The notes beneath the pieces are model-generated. The model saw only the letters and a list, made by a program, of their open reading frames with translations, did not search any database and was not told the origin of the DNA. Positions 13,012-25,100 of a DNA stretch of 64,000 nucleotides are shown piece after piece (positions within the stretch are counted from its first letter, which is position 1; each line of letters starts with the position of its first letter). This stretch comes from Combretum micranthum (taxonomy: Eukaryota > Streptophyta > Magnoliopsida > Myrtales > Combretaceae): NCBI GenBank assembly GCA_024138025.1, contig JAMXBD010000110.1, forward strand, positions 1,488,001 through 1,552,000, read 5' to 3'. The position numbers and the translations under genes are program-made.

Positions 13012-16000
13012 TGTCACGCCCCGAGGGTACCCTAGTAGAAGTAAACAAATCACACTTGAATACTATCACTAGAATACCTTTAAAGAATGACAGGTTTTTA
13101 AAATAACAGGATCTTTTAGTTGCTTGATAAGGAATAACGAATATATGAAAGAAATAACTTAGTGAATAAACATTACAGAACCATTACAAACCATATAGTC
13201 CTTCTGAAGTACATAACTAAATAATCTATTCTAATAGTACATAACCATTAAACTAAAATATAACTGTAGACTTCCAGCTCCTAAGCTCTTACCAGAGCCA
13301 TACTTCTAGAAGTGACTAACCAGGGTCGTAAGGTAAACCTGAAAAGACTGTTGGAGTATGAGCGAAACCACACTCAGTGAATAATCAGACATACCATACA
13401 TCACACAAGTTATTAACAAATCATATGCAATGCAAGTACTCAACCATATGCACAGATACAAGCTTGGATGATCTAGAATCCAAACAAGAAAAAGATTTAC
13501 GCCCTCTTTTTAAGGGTTGAAGACCATACTCAATGACCCACCTACCCAAGAGAGACTAAGTACACAGGAGAATCAACGATTTCTCGTTTTAGGGTTATCA
13601 CTTTGAATATAATTGATTAAATTGACCATCTCCTACAATCCCCTTAGAAACTCCCTAAGTATTAATCATTTCAAAGCGATACTACGAGCGGCGTTCTTCG
13701 GTGCCACTTAGTTCCTGTAGAACCGACGGAACAAAGAATACCTTGGAAGAACTAACACATTAGAACAACCAAGCATAAACAGAGAACCGAAATATTAATA
13801 CGTAGTAGGCTGTCACCCCAATATATATGCAATAATGCAATTCGTGCAATGCATGATCAGATTATATTGTTAAGTCAATAATTCTTAATCAATTTCACGG
13901 TGATCATACATTACACACAACCATCATTATTTTACTTTATAACATCAAATCATTGCATTATCGCTTTTGTAAGGATATCTTGACAATCATACACCCATAT
14001 TACAACATACTTTCAAACATTCGTTTAATTATCTTTGCATTATATATTCATCTACTTACAAGCACAACCATTACAATATGACCAAATTACTCACCTGCTC
14101 ATACTAACTCAGTCGTAGTAATCAGCTGGTAGATCCTCTTGTGTATCAAAGTCACCTATTAAGATGAATAAAGTATTCATCAATATAGATTGACTAAATT
14201 CCTATATGTGATTAGTGTCCTAGACTCGATATTTATCAAGTTTTGGTAATTACTACTACTCATTTTATGTTATTCTATACTGATCTCAATAGAAAATTAT
14301 CTCTATTTATTATTTCTTAGTGTTGCCGTGTTTCTTCTATTTTATCTCGTATAATTATTTCGTTATTTTTATAAGTCACATTACTCGAAAATTTAGCTTA
14401 TTTCAATTTCCATTCTTACCCATTTTATCTATTTAGAACAAATATTTGACTAATACTATCTTTGATTAACATTTAATATCTTTTCTTAATCTTAGGGTTT
14501 TAAGAAATACTAGATATTAATCTAAATATTCTAATTATTTGTATTTACTTAACTATGTAATAGATTCTATATTGTTATATATATATATATATATTTATAA
14601 TTAATATACTCAGTAGATGTATTGCATATATATATATATATATATGTTTAGATCGAAACAAGCTTTCGTTGAAGAAATTTGGTTGTACGCTGGTTCAAGG
14701 CCGCCGGATTTCAAACCCAGGTTTCGGTGTAGACTTGTTTTCGAGAATTATTTCCTATAAGGTGCACCGGCTTTGAAAGCTGTCGGCTTTCAACGTACGC
14801 CGGCTCTACGCCGTCGGCGTAAATCTCCAGGTAGCCGGCTTACGTTCATTTTTATGTGAAAATTATTTTTACGTGAAAATTATTTTTACGTAGCCCCTGA
14901 TCAATGTAAGCTGTCTCTACGCCACCGGCCTATCCATGTAAACCGCCGGCATTGAGCGATTACACTGCCGGCTTTGAGATAGTGTTGGTACTGTTCATCA
15001 TCTTCCTCTTCTGTCCGATTCAAATTCTTTAAATTTTACACGTTAAAAACATTATTAAACCGTTTCTAAGTGTTTATATATATATATTATATAAGGACAT
15101 AAAACAATTTTGAACACGTCTAAAAACATTTATACTTAGATCTCGATCTTATAGAAGAAAACTAGGGTTTTGGATTTTCACCTCGTTTGAGCTCGTCCGA
15201 TGAAATCCGAAGCTTGTAATTGTGTTTATCACGTTCCTAAGATTATTAGAAGTCAGTTATAAAGCTTAGATTTGAAAGAAAATCATTTGAATCACATCAA
15301 CTTATCTTTGAACTCGTATTCAAGGGTTTTTAGTATTATTTTTCTCTCAATTCGAACTTGTGTGATTTGATCTGTTTGTTTGCTGTTTTCTATTCGTTTG
15401 TTGTTTTCTGTTCGTTTTGTTTGCTATTTGAGAGCAATTTAGTTCTGTAAAGTGTGGGAGATAATGAAGTTTGTTTTTTCTCTCATTATAAGTCATAAAG
15501 GCATATATATAGAAGGAGAATAAGAAGGAGTTACGGTTGCATTTCTCCTTGAATTTTCTCCGAATTTGATCTCATTTGATCTGTTATTTTCGTTGCAATT
15601 AATGTGGAGTTGAGTTGTCATCTTTTGGTTGATCATTTGAGTTGATTTGGTTGACTAAAGAGTGCATTATTGATCCAAAAATCCGGCTCTTCTTTCCTCT
15701 TCGAATTTCCATCGAATGCCGCCGAATAACATATATATATTAGTTTATTATTTAATTGAATTTTAAGATAATTTAACGAGTTATACGAGTACAAATTAGC
15801 TAATATTTGGGAGTTTTTGTACAAAAATATGTTTATAGGAGTAAACAAAACTCTTAGATTATCAAATAATACAATTTTAAGTTTTATATATATGTAGTTA
15901 ATTATTTGTATAATTTTATCTTCCGCGATTAAGATTTCTTAAGCTCATTATGTCAATTTTTGTTTTAGGCTTCAATAGCTTATGAAAACTCGAGTTAGAA

Positions 16001-16583
16001 CAATAGCATGATCCGATGATTTATTTGAAATTCAAATCATGAGTTATTCAACAGTTTATGTTTTCGCTATGTATTTATAATCCTAACGGTTTATCTTTAG
16101 GTCATCGTTTTCTGTCTATAAGCGTAAATAATGGTTTACTTAGTATTGTACTTAATACAGAAACTAAACTATTATATATATATATATCTTTAATTTTGAT
16201 ACTTAACATGATATCTTATTAGTAGCGTTTAATTTTAACTAGGAATCTTGAATTTAGGGTTTAAGTTTGAGTACAGGCTCATTACCGTTCGTTGTTCTAA
16301 TCTCGAATCATTATCGGGATAAAAAATAATCATTTAATCTCTTTATTTATATTTTCTTATTTAAATCTATTTGTATCTCAGGTTTTGGGTTTAAATTTTA
16401 GATTTTCTTTTAATCATATCTTGAATTATTCATTCAAGACACGAAATCTCGTTTTTGGTATCAGCTAGGGTTAGAGAATTTTTAAATCCTTTATCTAACC
16501 AAATTCTAGGTATTAATCTATTCTTAGTTCATACAATCTATTATAAAGTCGTGTACTAACGTGGAAAATTCCTGGGGTTTACA
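13012..16583 (-). mobile_element. Giant solo LTR, family copy 1 (most diverged)
   Basis: The element starts TGTCACGCCCCGAGGG and ends GGGGTTTACA, so it has TG...CA ends. It is bounded by a perfect 6-bp direct repeat TACTCC (13006-13011 and 16584-16589). Internal landmarks shared with copies 2 and 3 occur in the same order: TTTACGCCCTC (13496), TGCATGATCA (13851), ACAAGCACAA (14058), then TACTGTTCATCA (14990). No internal coding region and no second LTR are visible. Read on the minus strand it begins TGTAAACCCC and ends CGGGGCGTGACA, the ending I associate with Tekay-like chromoviruses just before the tRNA primer site. The minus orientation and lineage are therefore inference; the boundaries are seen directly. 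A candidate TATATATA lies at 15504. Confidence 0.8.
14575..14645. repeat. Two AT microsatellite runs
   Basis: Alternating AT runs near 14576-14594 and 14627-14645, inside solo LTR copy 1. Confidence 0.8.
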
Positions 16584-17354
16584 TACTCCCACCAAGAAGC
16601 ATCGATTTCCCATTCAATTTTCCACGTTTTATTGGAAACTCTACATTCATATGGACAACCACTAAACTAAAACATACAGACACCATGGGTAAGTGCAGCA
16701 TGAATCCCCAACTAGCATTTCAGTGATTTGTTTATAAATTGTTTCTTAGAAACAATAGGTCCTATGTAAGCATAGGAAAGTAAAGTCGGTTTTTGTGTGT
16801 GGTCCCATTCTGTTTCCACCACGGGTGTAGCTATGGTCCAATCCTTGGAAATGTGTTATTTGTTGTGTTTCCTGCTACATTAGTTTTATTCATGTTAGCT
16901 TTTTTTTTTTTTTTTAATTCATATGACTCCATATGCTATGTGGTTCCTTGATATTTTATCTGTGGTCCTAACTTCGTTTGTTGAGTGTCATAGATTGTCT
17001 ATCACTATTGAGATGCATATGCTTAAAGCTTTCATTAACTCATTCTTTATTTCATCTCTTGCATTATGTTGTCTTAGGTGCAACTAGATAAATAAAGAGA
17101 AATGCTATCAAGATTAATAGAACAATAAATAAGCAATAATGGGAACCTATAAAAATAAAGGGAATCGTCTATGTAATATCTCACCTACTCTTTACACATG
17201 ATGTTATATTGGCTGCTAAGACCACCACTAAATCATCCACAGTAATTAAATATGCCTTGAATACCTTCAAAAGCTGGTTGAGCCTAAAAACAAACGTGAC
17301 TAAATAAAAGGTGTTTTTTAAAAGAAACCCATATAAAAATAAAATCAATAATTG
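16584..17354. other. Non-coding spacer
   Basis: The first 6 bases are the right-hand target-site duplication of the solo LTR. The rest holds a T run near 16901 and no recognisable gene. Confidence 0.35.
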
Positions 17355-19215
17355 AAATGCAAACAACTACATCATTAAGAAAATACCTTAGGTTTCCAGT
17401 AAGCAAGGGGAAGAAGTTAAAGCTAAGCCATTACCATGGCCTTATCCAAAAGCTACAAAATAAACTATCAGACTTGAAAAACCTCTCTCTTAGTATGGCA
17501 ATGAGACTTATTCTTGCTAGATCAGTGCTACAAGCAACACCAAATTACTTCCTTCAAGTTTCAACACTCTTTGTATAAACCATGGGAAAAATGGTTAGAA
17601 AATTCATATGGAGGGAAACAAAAAAATAATAAAAAAGATACAATATATTTCATGGGATAAATTTCCCATTTCTAAGGAGAAAAATGGATAGGACTTGATA
17701 GCATACAACGAAGAAACCAAGCATGGCAGATAAAAAAAGCTTATGAACCAAGTATTTCATATGCAAATTGGTGCAATTTAATTAGGAAGAAGTATAAAAG
17801 TAGGATAAGAGGCAACCAATGGGTAACACGCTCAAGTGATTCGCTAACATGGAAAGAAATAGTAGAAGAACATCAATGGATATTAAAAATAGTCAATATG
17901 TCTTAAGAAGATCATAAAAATGTAGATTTTGGAGAGAAAGTTGGTCCCAGTTAGATTTCTTAATAAAATCTTTTATAGCCCCTTAACATCACAAGCTTTA
18001 CAATTAATAGTAAAACAATGTTGGAAATAAGAGATGGAATAGAATGAGAGAATCATTAGTTATCCATTAAACACTTGGCTAACAGATCAATTGGGCCAAG
18101 ATGTCTTACTCATGCACAACAAGATCATTATATCTTAGTAACAAATCAAGTTTGAAAATCCAATTGACAGAGATACACAAACTATTAGAACCCTAAACAT
18201 CAATAATTACACTCTTGAAATGGCTTTGGACCTCGGTACTTAAGCCCTAAAGGAGAACTACTCATATGGAGAATACAACATAGTGGACTGCTAATAGGCC
18301 AAAAAATCAAGTAGTATTATAAGCTAACCCAATACTATGGCATAAATGTAAACAAATCGAGGAAGACTTGGAACATGCTATTAGCAAATGCCTAATAATA
18401 CAAGCAATAGAGCAAAATTTATGGCCACCAAGTAGAGACAAAAATACAGATCATGCTTTTATTGAATGGATTGAAACTAATTGTCACTTTCAATGAAACA
18501 TCAAAGAAATGATCCCAACACCATGGCCTATTACCTTCATCTAATCTAGTTAGAAAGAAATGAAATTATGTATCAAGCAAAAAACTCCAATCCACTTACA
18601 CATTAGAAAAGTACTAATATTGCCAATGAGCATTGGACATTGATAAGAGAAAGTATACAATAGAACAAAATCATAAACTTAAACCAATCATTTCAACTAT
18701 CTCGCAAGAATTATTCTATTCATTGATACATCCATAATAGGAGGGATATCTACAATCATGTGTTTCATATATGATGAGAAAGGAGATTGGATGATGGATT
18801 TTTCAAAAAAATTAGGCAAACTAACATTATCAATGCAAAAATTCGAGGCCTATACTAGGGACTACCGTACCGCTCAAATCTAGGGTTTTGGAAAATATAT
18901 GCAGTCATGGACTCTCTACAGGTATTGCAAGTACTCACACAATAATATCAAATGAAAAATAAATTATACCATGTATTAAATTCTTGTAGTGAAAGGATGT
19001 TTTACCATAGTGCAGATACTCTCTTTTCTATTAATAGGCCTAATAACCTAACTGCAGACCTTTTGTCAAGACTATTGATGGATGAAGACGCAAGCAAGGG
19101 GATCTTTTTTGTTTCGTTTGATGTAGTGAAGCAAAAGATGCTTTTGATCTCCCCTCATGTACATGTATCAGATATCATAAAAAGTATATTTTTTTGTTTG
19201 AAAATCCTAATATAA
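17355..19215 (+). pseudogene. L1-type LINE ORF2 remnant: end of RT, zf-RVT region and RNase H
   Basis: The reading opens abruptly at about 17357 with RKYLRFPVSKGKKLKLSHY, then LSMAMRLILARSVLQATPNY. This is the conserved C-terminal RT block of plant L1-clade LINEs (YLGFPL...LSMAGRLTLIKSVL). WDKFPISKE and DSIQRRNQAWQIKKAYEPS follow (about 17655-17750), then a badly broken zf-RVT region. An RNase H-like tail has DEKGDWMMDFSKKLGKL (18775-18825), MDSLQVLQVLTQ (18908-18940) and NRPNNLTADLLSRL (19036-19077). Many stops and frameshifts make it non-functional. The clean 5' start fits LINE 5' truncation. It may or may not belong with the ORF1 remnant at 9.6-12.0 kb: ORF2's endonuclease and RT core are missing between them. 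Confidence 0.75.
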
Positions 19216-20439
19216 TATAAGTCAAGAAGATGATGATGTACTTAGAATTGATGTTCGTGTGTGTAATAGGGGATATGTCCCTTAGACTTTTGTTTTTATG
19301 TTTATGATAAAATAGGAATTGAAATCGAGAGAACTTTTATGGCCTTATTAACTGAACTATTAAGTCAATTATCTAATATTAATAATATATGATAATTTAT
19401 AGATTAAATATTTAAGTAGTATGATCATGGTTGAGTATAAATCTATACTATTAAATAATAGACTGGGCCGATTCTATTATAAAATATAATGGGAGTATAG
19501 AATTTTTAAAATGAAGAGAAAAAGAATTGAATGATGTTTGACGCTATTGAATGATGGCAATACTATAGAAGATATAATGCCACTTCGAATGATACTGTTG
19601 TGGAATCATTACTTAATGATAATCATGTGAGGTATGACCAAGATTGCAAATCAGGTTTCTAATGTCGTAGTATTGCATATAACATGTTGAGACAGGTTTT
19701 TACATATTAATAAATATTATTTGTAAAAGATGAGTAATTATTAAAGATTTTATTAGCATTTATTTATAATAAAGCCTTATATCTATACTATCAAAGTCAA
19801 ATGGCCAGCTTTTGGTGTTTTTAGTAATAATATTTTAAGTATTAAATAACTACCCCTATCAAATCTAACTTTGACAATTCAATGGAAATAAAGTTCACAG
19901 TTTTTATCCACATCTTGTAACTACGGACAATAATTATTTTTCACATAATAACAACTAAAACATATCATGTTGTATGGGTAATTTTTTATCAAGGCTAGTA
20001 TATGAATGTGAATAAGTTATTCATATAATAATTAATTATTATTGTTAAGCACTATTATAACCAGTGCAACATCACTTCATATAAATTATAGTCAGAATCC
20101 ATAGAAAAGATACATTATTATAGAGAATTTATCATCTAAAATCATACCTTGAATTAAAATATTATTCATGATCCTTATAAGAAGGGATCAATATTTTACA
20201 TTAGATTCAATAAGAAAAGAGGATAATATATTGTGGTTGCGAGTGTTGTAATTTGCAAATTTTAAGCCACAATCAGAGATGAGACATTGGCATGGTTTAA
20301 GACTGATCAGATTTAGAATTGTCAATTCTAAGTCCTAAAACATGGAACCATCATGGAAACAGTGTGACACGACTTTGATTTTGTTAGACCCATTAGTTTA
20401 CGATCCAAGTCTTATACCCAGTGTTGATAAGAGATTTTT
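19216..20439. other. Non-coding AT-rich spacer
   Basis: No coding or structural signal recognised. No poly(A) tail or duplication that would mark the LINE 3' end was found with confidence. Confidence 0.3.
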
Positions 20440-21075
20440 AACTAAGGCTTGTTAATGGGTTCTCCTAAGAGGTGCAGGTCATGGAGGCCTTGAGGGAACT
20501 CAACAACCTAACCTCACCATAATGCTTCAAAGATGACTTTAACTCTTTGTGCAAGCCAAAGTTCTTAACCCTAATCACAAATCCTTAGATGGAGACCCAT
20601 GGCGATAAGATCAAGCTGGTTGCAACCCCCGACCTCAGGGGCCCATGTCTACTTAACATCTATATTTCCCTAGCAATTCATGTCGAACCAACCGCCCTTC
20701 AATCATGACATTTTCATACCCTTGCATTGGTGCATTCGTGTTTTGTGCTTAGCAAAATTGTACTTTGAAAATCAGGGCAGCTAACGGACGTGGAAAAAAG
20801 ACATCTTGTGATCCCTCGAATTCCGTTATGACCACCATATATAAGGAACCCTCTAGCCAAAGGTAAGAGGGACAGATTTTGGAATCTAGTGCTATTCCCA
20901 ATAACCTTTTCTCCTTATCACTCTCAATAACCCATAACTAATTTAAGTACCAGAATAGTCACGTCGAACGATTTCCCATCATACTACTAATCGAGTTTTT
21001 ATGTTTCTAGGACCATGGTGCTTCTGCACCCCATGAGACTCTACTAGCGATTCGACACTTGCAACACGTAGGATT
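20440..21075 (+). mobile_element. Possible LTR fragment of a gypsy-type element
   Basis: Less AT-rich than its surroundings, with a promoter-like TATA segment (CATATATAAGGAACCC at about 20836) followed by CT-rich DNA. The wording CCTAACCTCACCAT...CAAAGTTCTTAACCCTAA (20510-20570) partly resembles 1390-1420 beside the Tat-like pol remnant. This suggests both derive from related element ends. No terminal repeats or target duplication were found. Confidence 0.25.
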
Positions 21076-21744
21076 CAATGATTTTCTTTTCTTTTCTTTT
21101 CTTATTTTAAACTCAAAATAATAATTGGATTTAAAAGGTACCATGGTGATTACAACTAGACCAATTCTTATACATCATTGATCGATTCTAATATATTTTA
21201 ATTATAATCGAAATCTTCAAATTTTTTCACATTAATTTTTAATAATTAATTTAATTATAATATTTGTAAGTTAGTAACTATACATCCTGTATTAAGCCCG
21301 TAGAGGCTATTTGCATAACTAATACTAGTTGTTTAGTGTGACAATTCAATAGTATAAATCCTTACGGATGGATTTATATTCCATATTTCATATTTGTGTA
21401 GAAAATAAATCCACAATCTCTTTTTACCCTTTGTTAGTTCTTTACAACAATTGCTGGATACAACTTCATCCCTAACGGTTTGTTTGCTTCATCGTATTCT
21501 GATTATTTTGATATAATATTTTTATCGTTTTTAAACAGATGTTTGTCAAGAAATATATACTAGATAAAAAATCGATTGTTTTACTCATAAACAGACAAAA
21601 TAGAAATTATACATATATATGATACAGATAAATTACAGATGCAGATCTAATACACATATGATACAAATAAAATCGAGACAATTCAAATAGACCATTAAGA
21701 TAATCCTATGAGATGTTGATCAACAGTTAAAGTAACAGAAGCAA
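21076..21744. other. Non-coding AT-rich spacer 3' of the defensin pseudogene
   Basis: No gene, repeat pair or RNA recognised. It would include the former 3' end of the minus-strand defensin locus. Confidence 0.3.
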
Positions 21745-22090
21745 AGGAATCCGGAATCAAATTCCGGCATTGACCCCTTACAGCACGTTCCATGTTTCGG
21801 CACCACTAGCTGCCATAAAGATTACTATGATAGGGACCTTGCCATATTTTGCTTTGCCTCTCACACAGATCTGCTTCCACAATTGTTGTCCCTACTTCAC
21901 ACAAGACGAATTTTGATCATCATAAGCATCCAAAATTTATTTAACACGCATATTAATGGCCATGAAAATGGCGATCAAAAGTGAGGTTGAGTAAGATTAT
22001 TATTCTTTTACGTATAGAAAGGAGCAGAACCCACAATGCTAACAGCGTACAAAGAGAAAGAAGGAGTCGATTGCTGATAAGCTTAGCCAT
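21745..22090 (-). pseudogene. Plant defensin pseudogene (two exons)
   Basis: On the minus strand an ATG at 22090 opens a secretion signal starting MAKLISNRLLLSLCTLLALW (exon 1, 22090-22012). A 120-bp GT-AG intron (22011-21892) interrupts it in phase 1, as in plant defensin genes. Exon 2 (from 21891) reads TTIVEADLCERQSKIWQGP, then CRNMERAVRGQCRN. The CERQSK.W.G and C-R-N...G-x-C patterns are those of the cysteine-stabilised alpha-beta defensin fold, which is secreted and antimicrobial. It is broken: a TAG stop lies mid-domain (21808-21806), two cysteine positions read Tyr and Gly, and the C-terminal Cys-x-Cys pair is absent. The 5' leader is cut by solo LTR copy 2 ending 47 bp upstream. The identification is strong by motif and gene structure, but no database search was run. 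Confidence 0.75.
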
Positions 22091-22137
22091 TGATATATGT
22101 TCCAAATGTTCCTGGAAATTCTTGCTCCCATTATACC

Positions 22138-25100
22138 TGTCACGCCCCGAAGGGTACCATAAACATGGCAGTCCACCGTACACAATATTAAAGCCTAAGA
22201 ATGACCACCTCAGTCACGCGAAGGCTTTCATACTATGTACAAGGCGTCTAACACATAGAGAAACATCGGAATGATACGTTTTATGTTGATACAATTGAGT
22301 AACAATGTAAAGGAAATACAATCCACTATACTCCAAATACAAAACACTATACTTCAAAATATAAATCATCAAACTTCAATTACATTTATCCCAAGACCTC
22401 ACTACATAAAACTATTACAAGGCAAAACGTAAGGCTTAGCCAAAAACTTCAAGCATTCTCATATCTTGCCGGAATCCCGAAGTCATTCTCGACTTCAACC
22501 ATCTCGGTCCCCACTTAGCATTTCTTGGAATAACCTGCTCATTTAAACAACTATTGGGGTATAAGCTACACTAGCTTAGTGAGAATTCCCTTAATTCCGT
22601 ACCATAACAAACAAGTTATTAATCAATCATATGCTATGCATGAACAAGCACGTGAGCAAGCAATTATGCATGGGTATCCGGAACCCACACACAGAACGGA
22701 TTTACGCCCTCCGTATCTTGGGTTAGGGATGGTATTGAAGTCTACACGACCGCTGCTAGTCCCCAAGCCCTCGGCTCTTAGCACTCGCCTCGGCTAGGCT
22801 CACACATGGAATGCATCCCCGATGCGCCTTAGTTTCCTATGAATGAGCTCTGATCCCGGGTCTCATTATCCAAACGAGTCCTCGGACCATACCGATCGAC
22901 CTGCGTAGGAGTAGCACGCTACCAAATGCAATATGTCCGATGCGATGCATGATCAATTTACTTTTTGCTTAGGTCAAAATATTTATACATTTTTAGAGTG
23001 ACCAGCTAATATCATACACATAACAAAATAATATGAATATGCAGTTATCCAATCAAATCGTGGTTTCGATATGCTTTAGTATTCTTTGGCATACATTCAT
23101 CACAGCCTCATCATATATCCCATCCCCATTCATATCGATTTTTATCTTGTTCCTATAATTCTAATGCAACTAACTACAAGCACAATCAAGGTAACAAAAC
23201 AAGGAGAAAACTCACTCGGCCATTGGTCACCGGTCTTCTAGTAATAATAATCCGGTGGTAGGGAATCGTCGAACTCGGGATAACCTAAAAAGGAAGAAAT
23301 ACTCTAATAGTATTTCAACTCAAACTAATCCAACGACTTCATACGAACTTATCAAATTCGTAATTCGCGTCCTAAGCGGGAATTCCAACTTAAAACGGCC
23401 ATAACTTGGTCATTTTAACTCGGAATCTCGCAAATTTTATATCGATTTCTATCTACTTCGGAAGAGCTTTCTAAATATGAAGTTTAAATCAAGTTTTGAA
23501 AATATCTAGCCTCGGAAATGAGGGATCAGATCTGTACAGCGTGTTATTGATTCCGAAAATGCGGTTTTCATGAATGCACTTGAGATTCCTAAGTCAAAAT
23601 GAAACTAAATGCATGGTAATGATTTTCCCTATCATGAATGTCATGATATGAACTCTAATGAGCTAAGTTCTTATAACTTTTTAGATTTAAAGAATTTAAA
23701 TAAACTTTTTCTTAGAAAACCACTTCATGCTATTGTTTAACAAGTAAGTTTACTACACTTGGTCACACTTACTTATTACAAGGATTTTCTTTAGGAAAAC
23801 TCCACTTCGTTTAAAGAAATTTTGACCCTTATATTAGTTATATCCTAAGGCCTTTATTTCTTTAATAAAATCCTCATTTATAAACTTTTAAGAGGGTCTT
23901 TTACCAAGGTGGTTTCCAAAAATCCGAATTTAGAAAACTTCATTTTCAAGTTGATTCCTTTAAGAAAAATGTATTTTATACTTAAAACCTTAAGTATCTA
24001 TTTTACCTATACCCTAAGGACTTCATTTATTTAAGAAAATCCCATTTTGAAGTTGGAAAACTAGTGTTTTCTACCCATCTATCCATTATTACGAATTTGG
24101 CCTTCAAGACTTTTGACTCAAAACTTCTATTAGACTTTATCTTTTGTTTCAAATATTTTCTTTAGCAAAAACTTATTTAAACTCATGAAAAATATTACCA
24201 AACATTATCTATCACCTATAAACTTCATTTTTCTTGTAAAATACATGTTTAGAAGTTGATAAAAGGATTTTTAAACTAGGTTTCTCAAGTCATCCGAATT
24301 TACACTAACTCATTTCTTGAAAAGTGTTTTTCTTTTTTGTATTATTAACTCATCTACCTATAGATCTATATACTAGGAAGGTTATTTACTAAGGGCAAAA
24401 ACATTAAAGACTATGAATGCACATAAACTCAAAATAAAGATGAGATCTTAAATGTCCACATGAATATGAGTAATAAAATGGTAGATCTACTATATCAAGT
24501 GCTTAAATAGGTTTTGAAAACATAAAAACTATATTTTTGTAAAAGATTTTTTGTTCAAAACACTTTTTGATGGAAAAATCATAAAGCTTATGGCATGAAA
24601 GCTCCTTTAAATGTTAGATCTACTCTGTGATGGTTTGGTATTCTTGTTTTGATATTTCATTGTCCCTACCAAAAGATCATGGGGACATTTAGTTGAAATA
24701 TCCAAGAATATCCTTGCCATAACAAGGATCTATGAGTAGAATGAGTAGAAGTTTATTTACTTAGAGTAAATAGGAGACAAAAGAAAAAATGGAAAGTTGT
24801 GTGTGTGGGTGTGGGAGGCCATGGAGGTCTCGGCCAAAGGGGAAAAGAGGGAGTGGAGAGGAGAGAAAAAGAGAGTGTTTTACCTTTTTGAAAGTTTGAA
24901 AGTGAAAGAATGAAGTGAGAGAGAAAAAGTAGTATATATATGAAATGAGATTAGGTTAGATGGAGTAAAAAAAATTGCAAATGGAGCATGGGAGGGGGGG
25001 CGGGGGGGGCATTCTCGCCGGTCACTATTCATCAAGGGGGAGGAAGTTTGATTTTCAAAATTTTTGTTTTGATTGATTTAACTTGATGTTTAACTTGTCA

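Noticed and set aside
21953..22183. 76-residue minus-strand ORF as a standalone gene
   Set aside because: Its first 31 residues come from the solo LTR, its duplication and the leader. Only the part from the ATG at 22090 is the defensin signal exon, and the tail is intron.
22579..22797. 72-residue plus-strand ORF
   Set aside because: Lies wholly inside solo LTR copy 2 and its wording follows the shared LTR landmarks. No protein similarity recognised.
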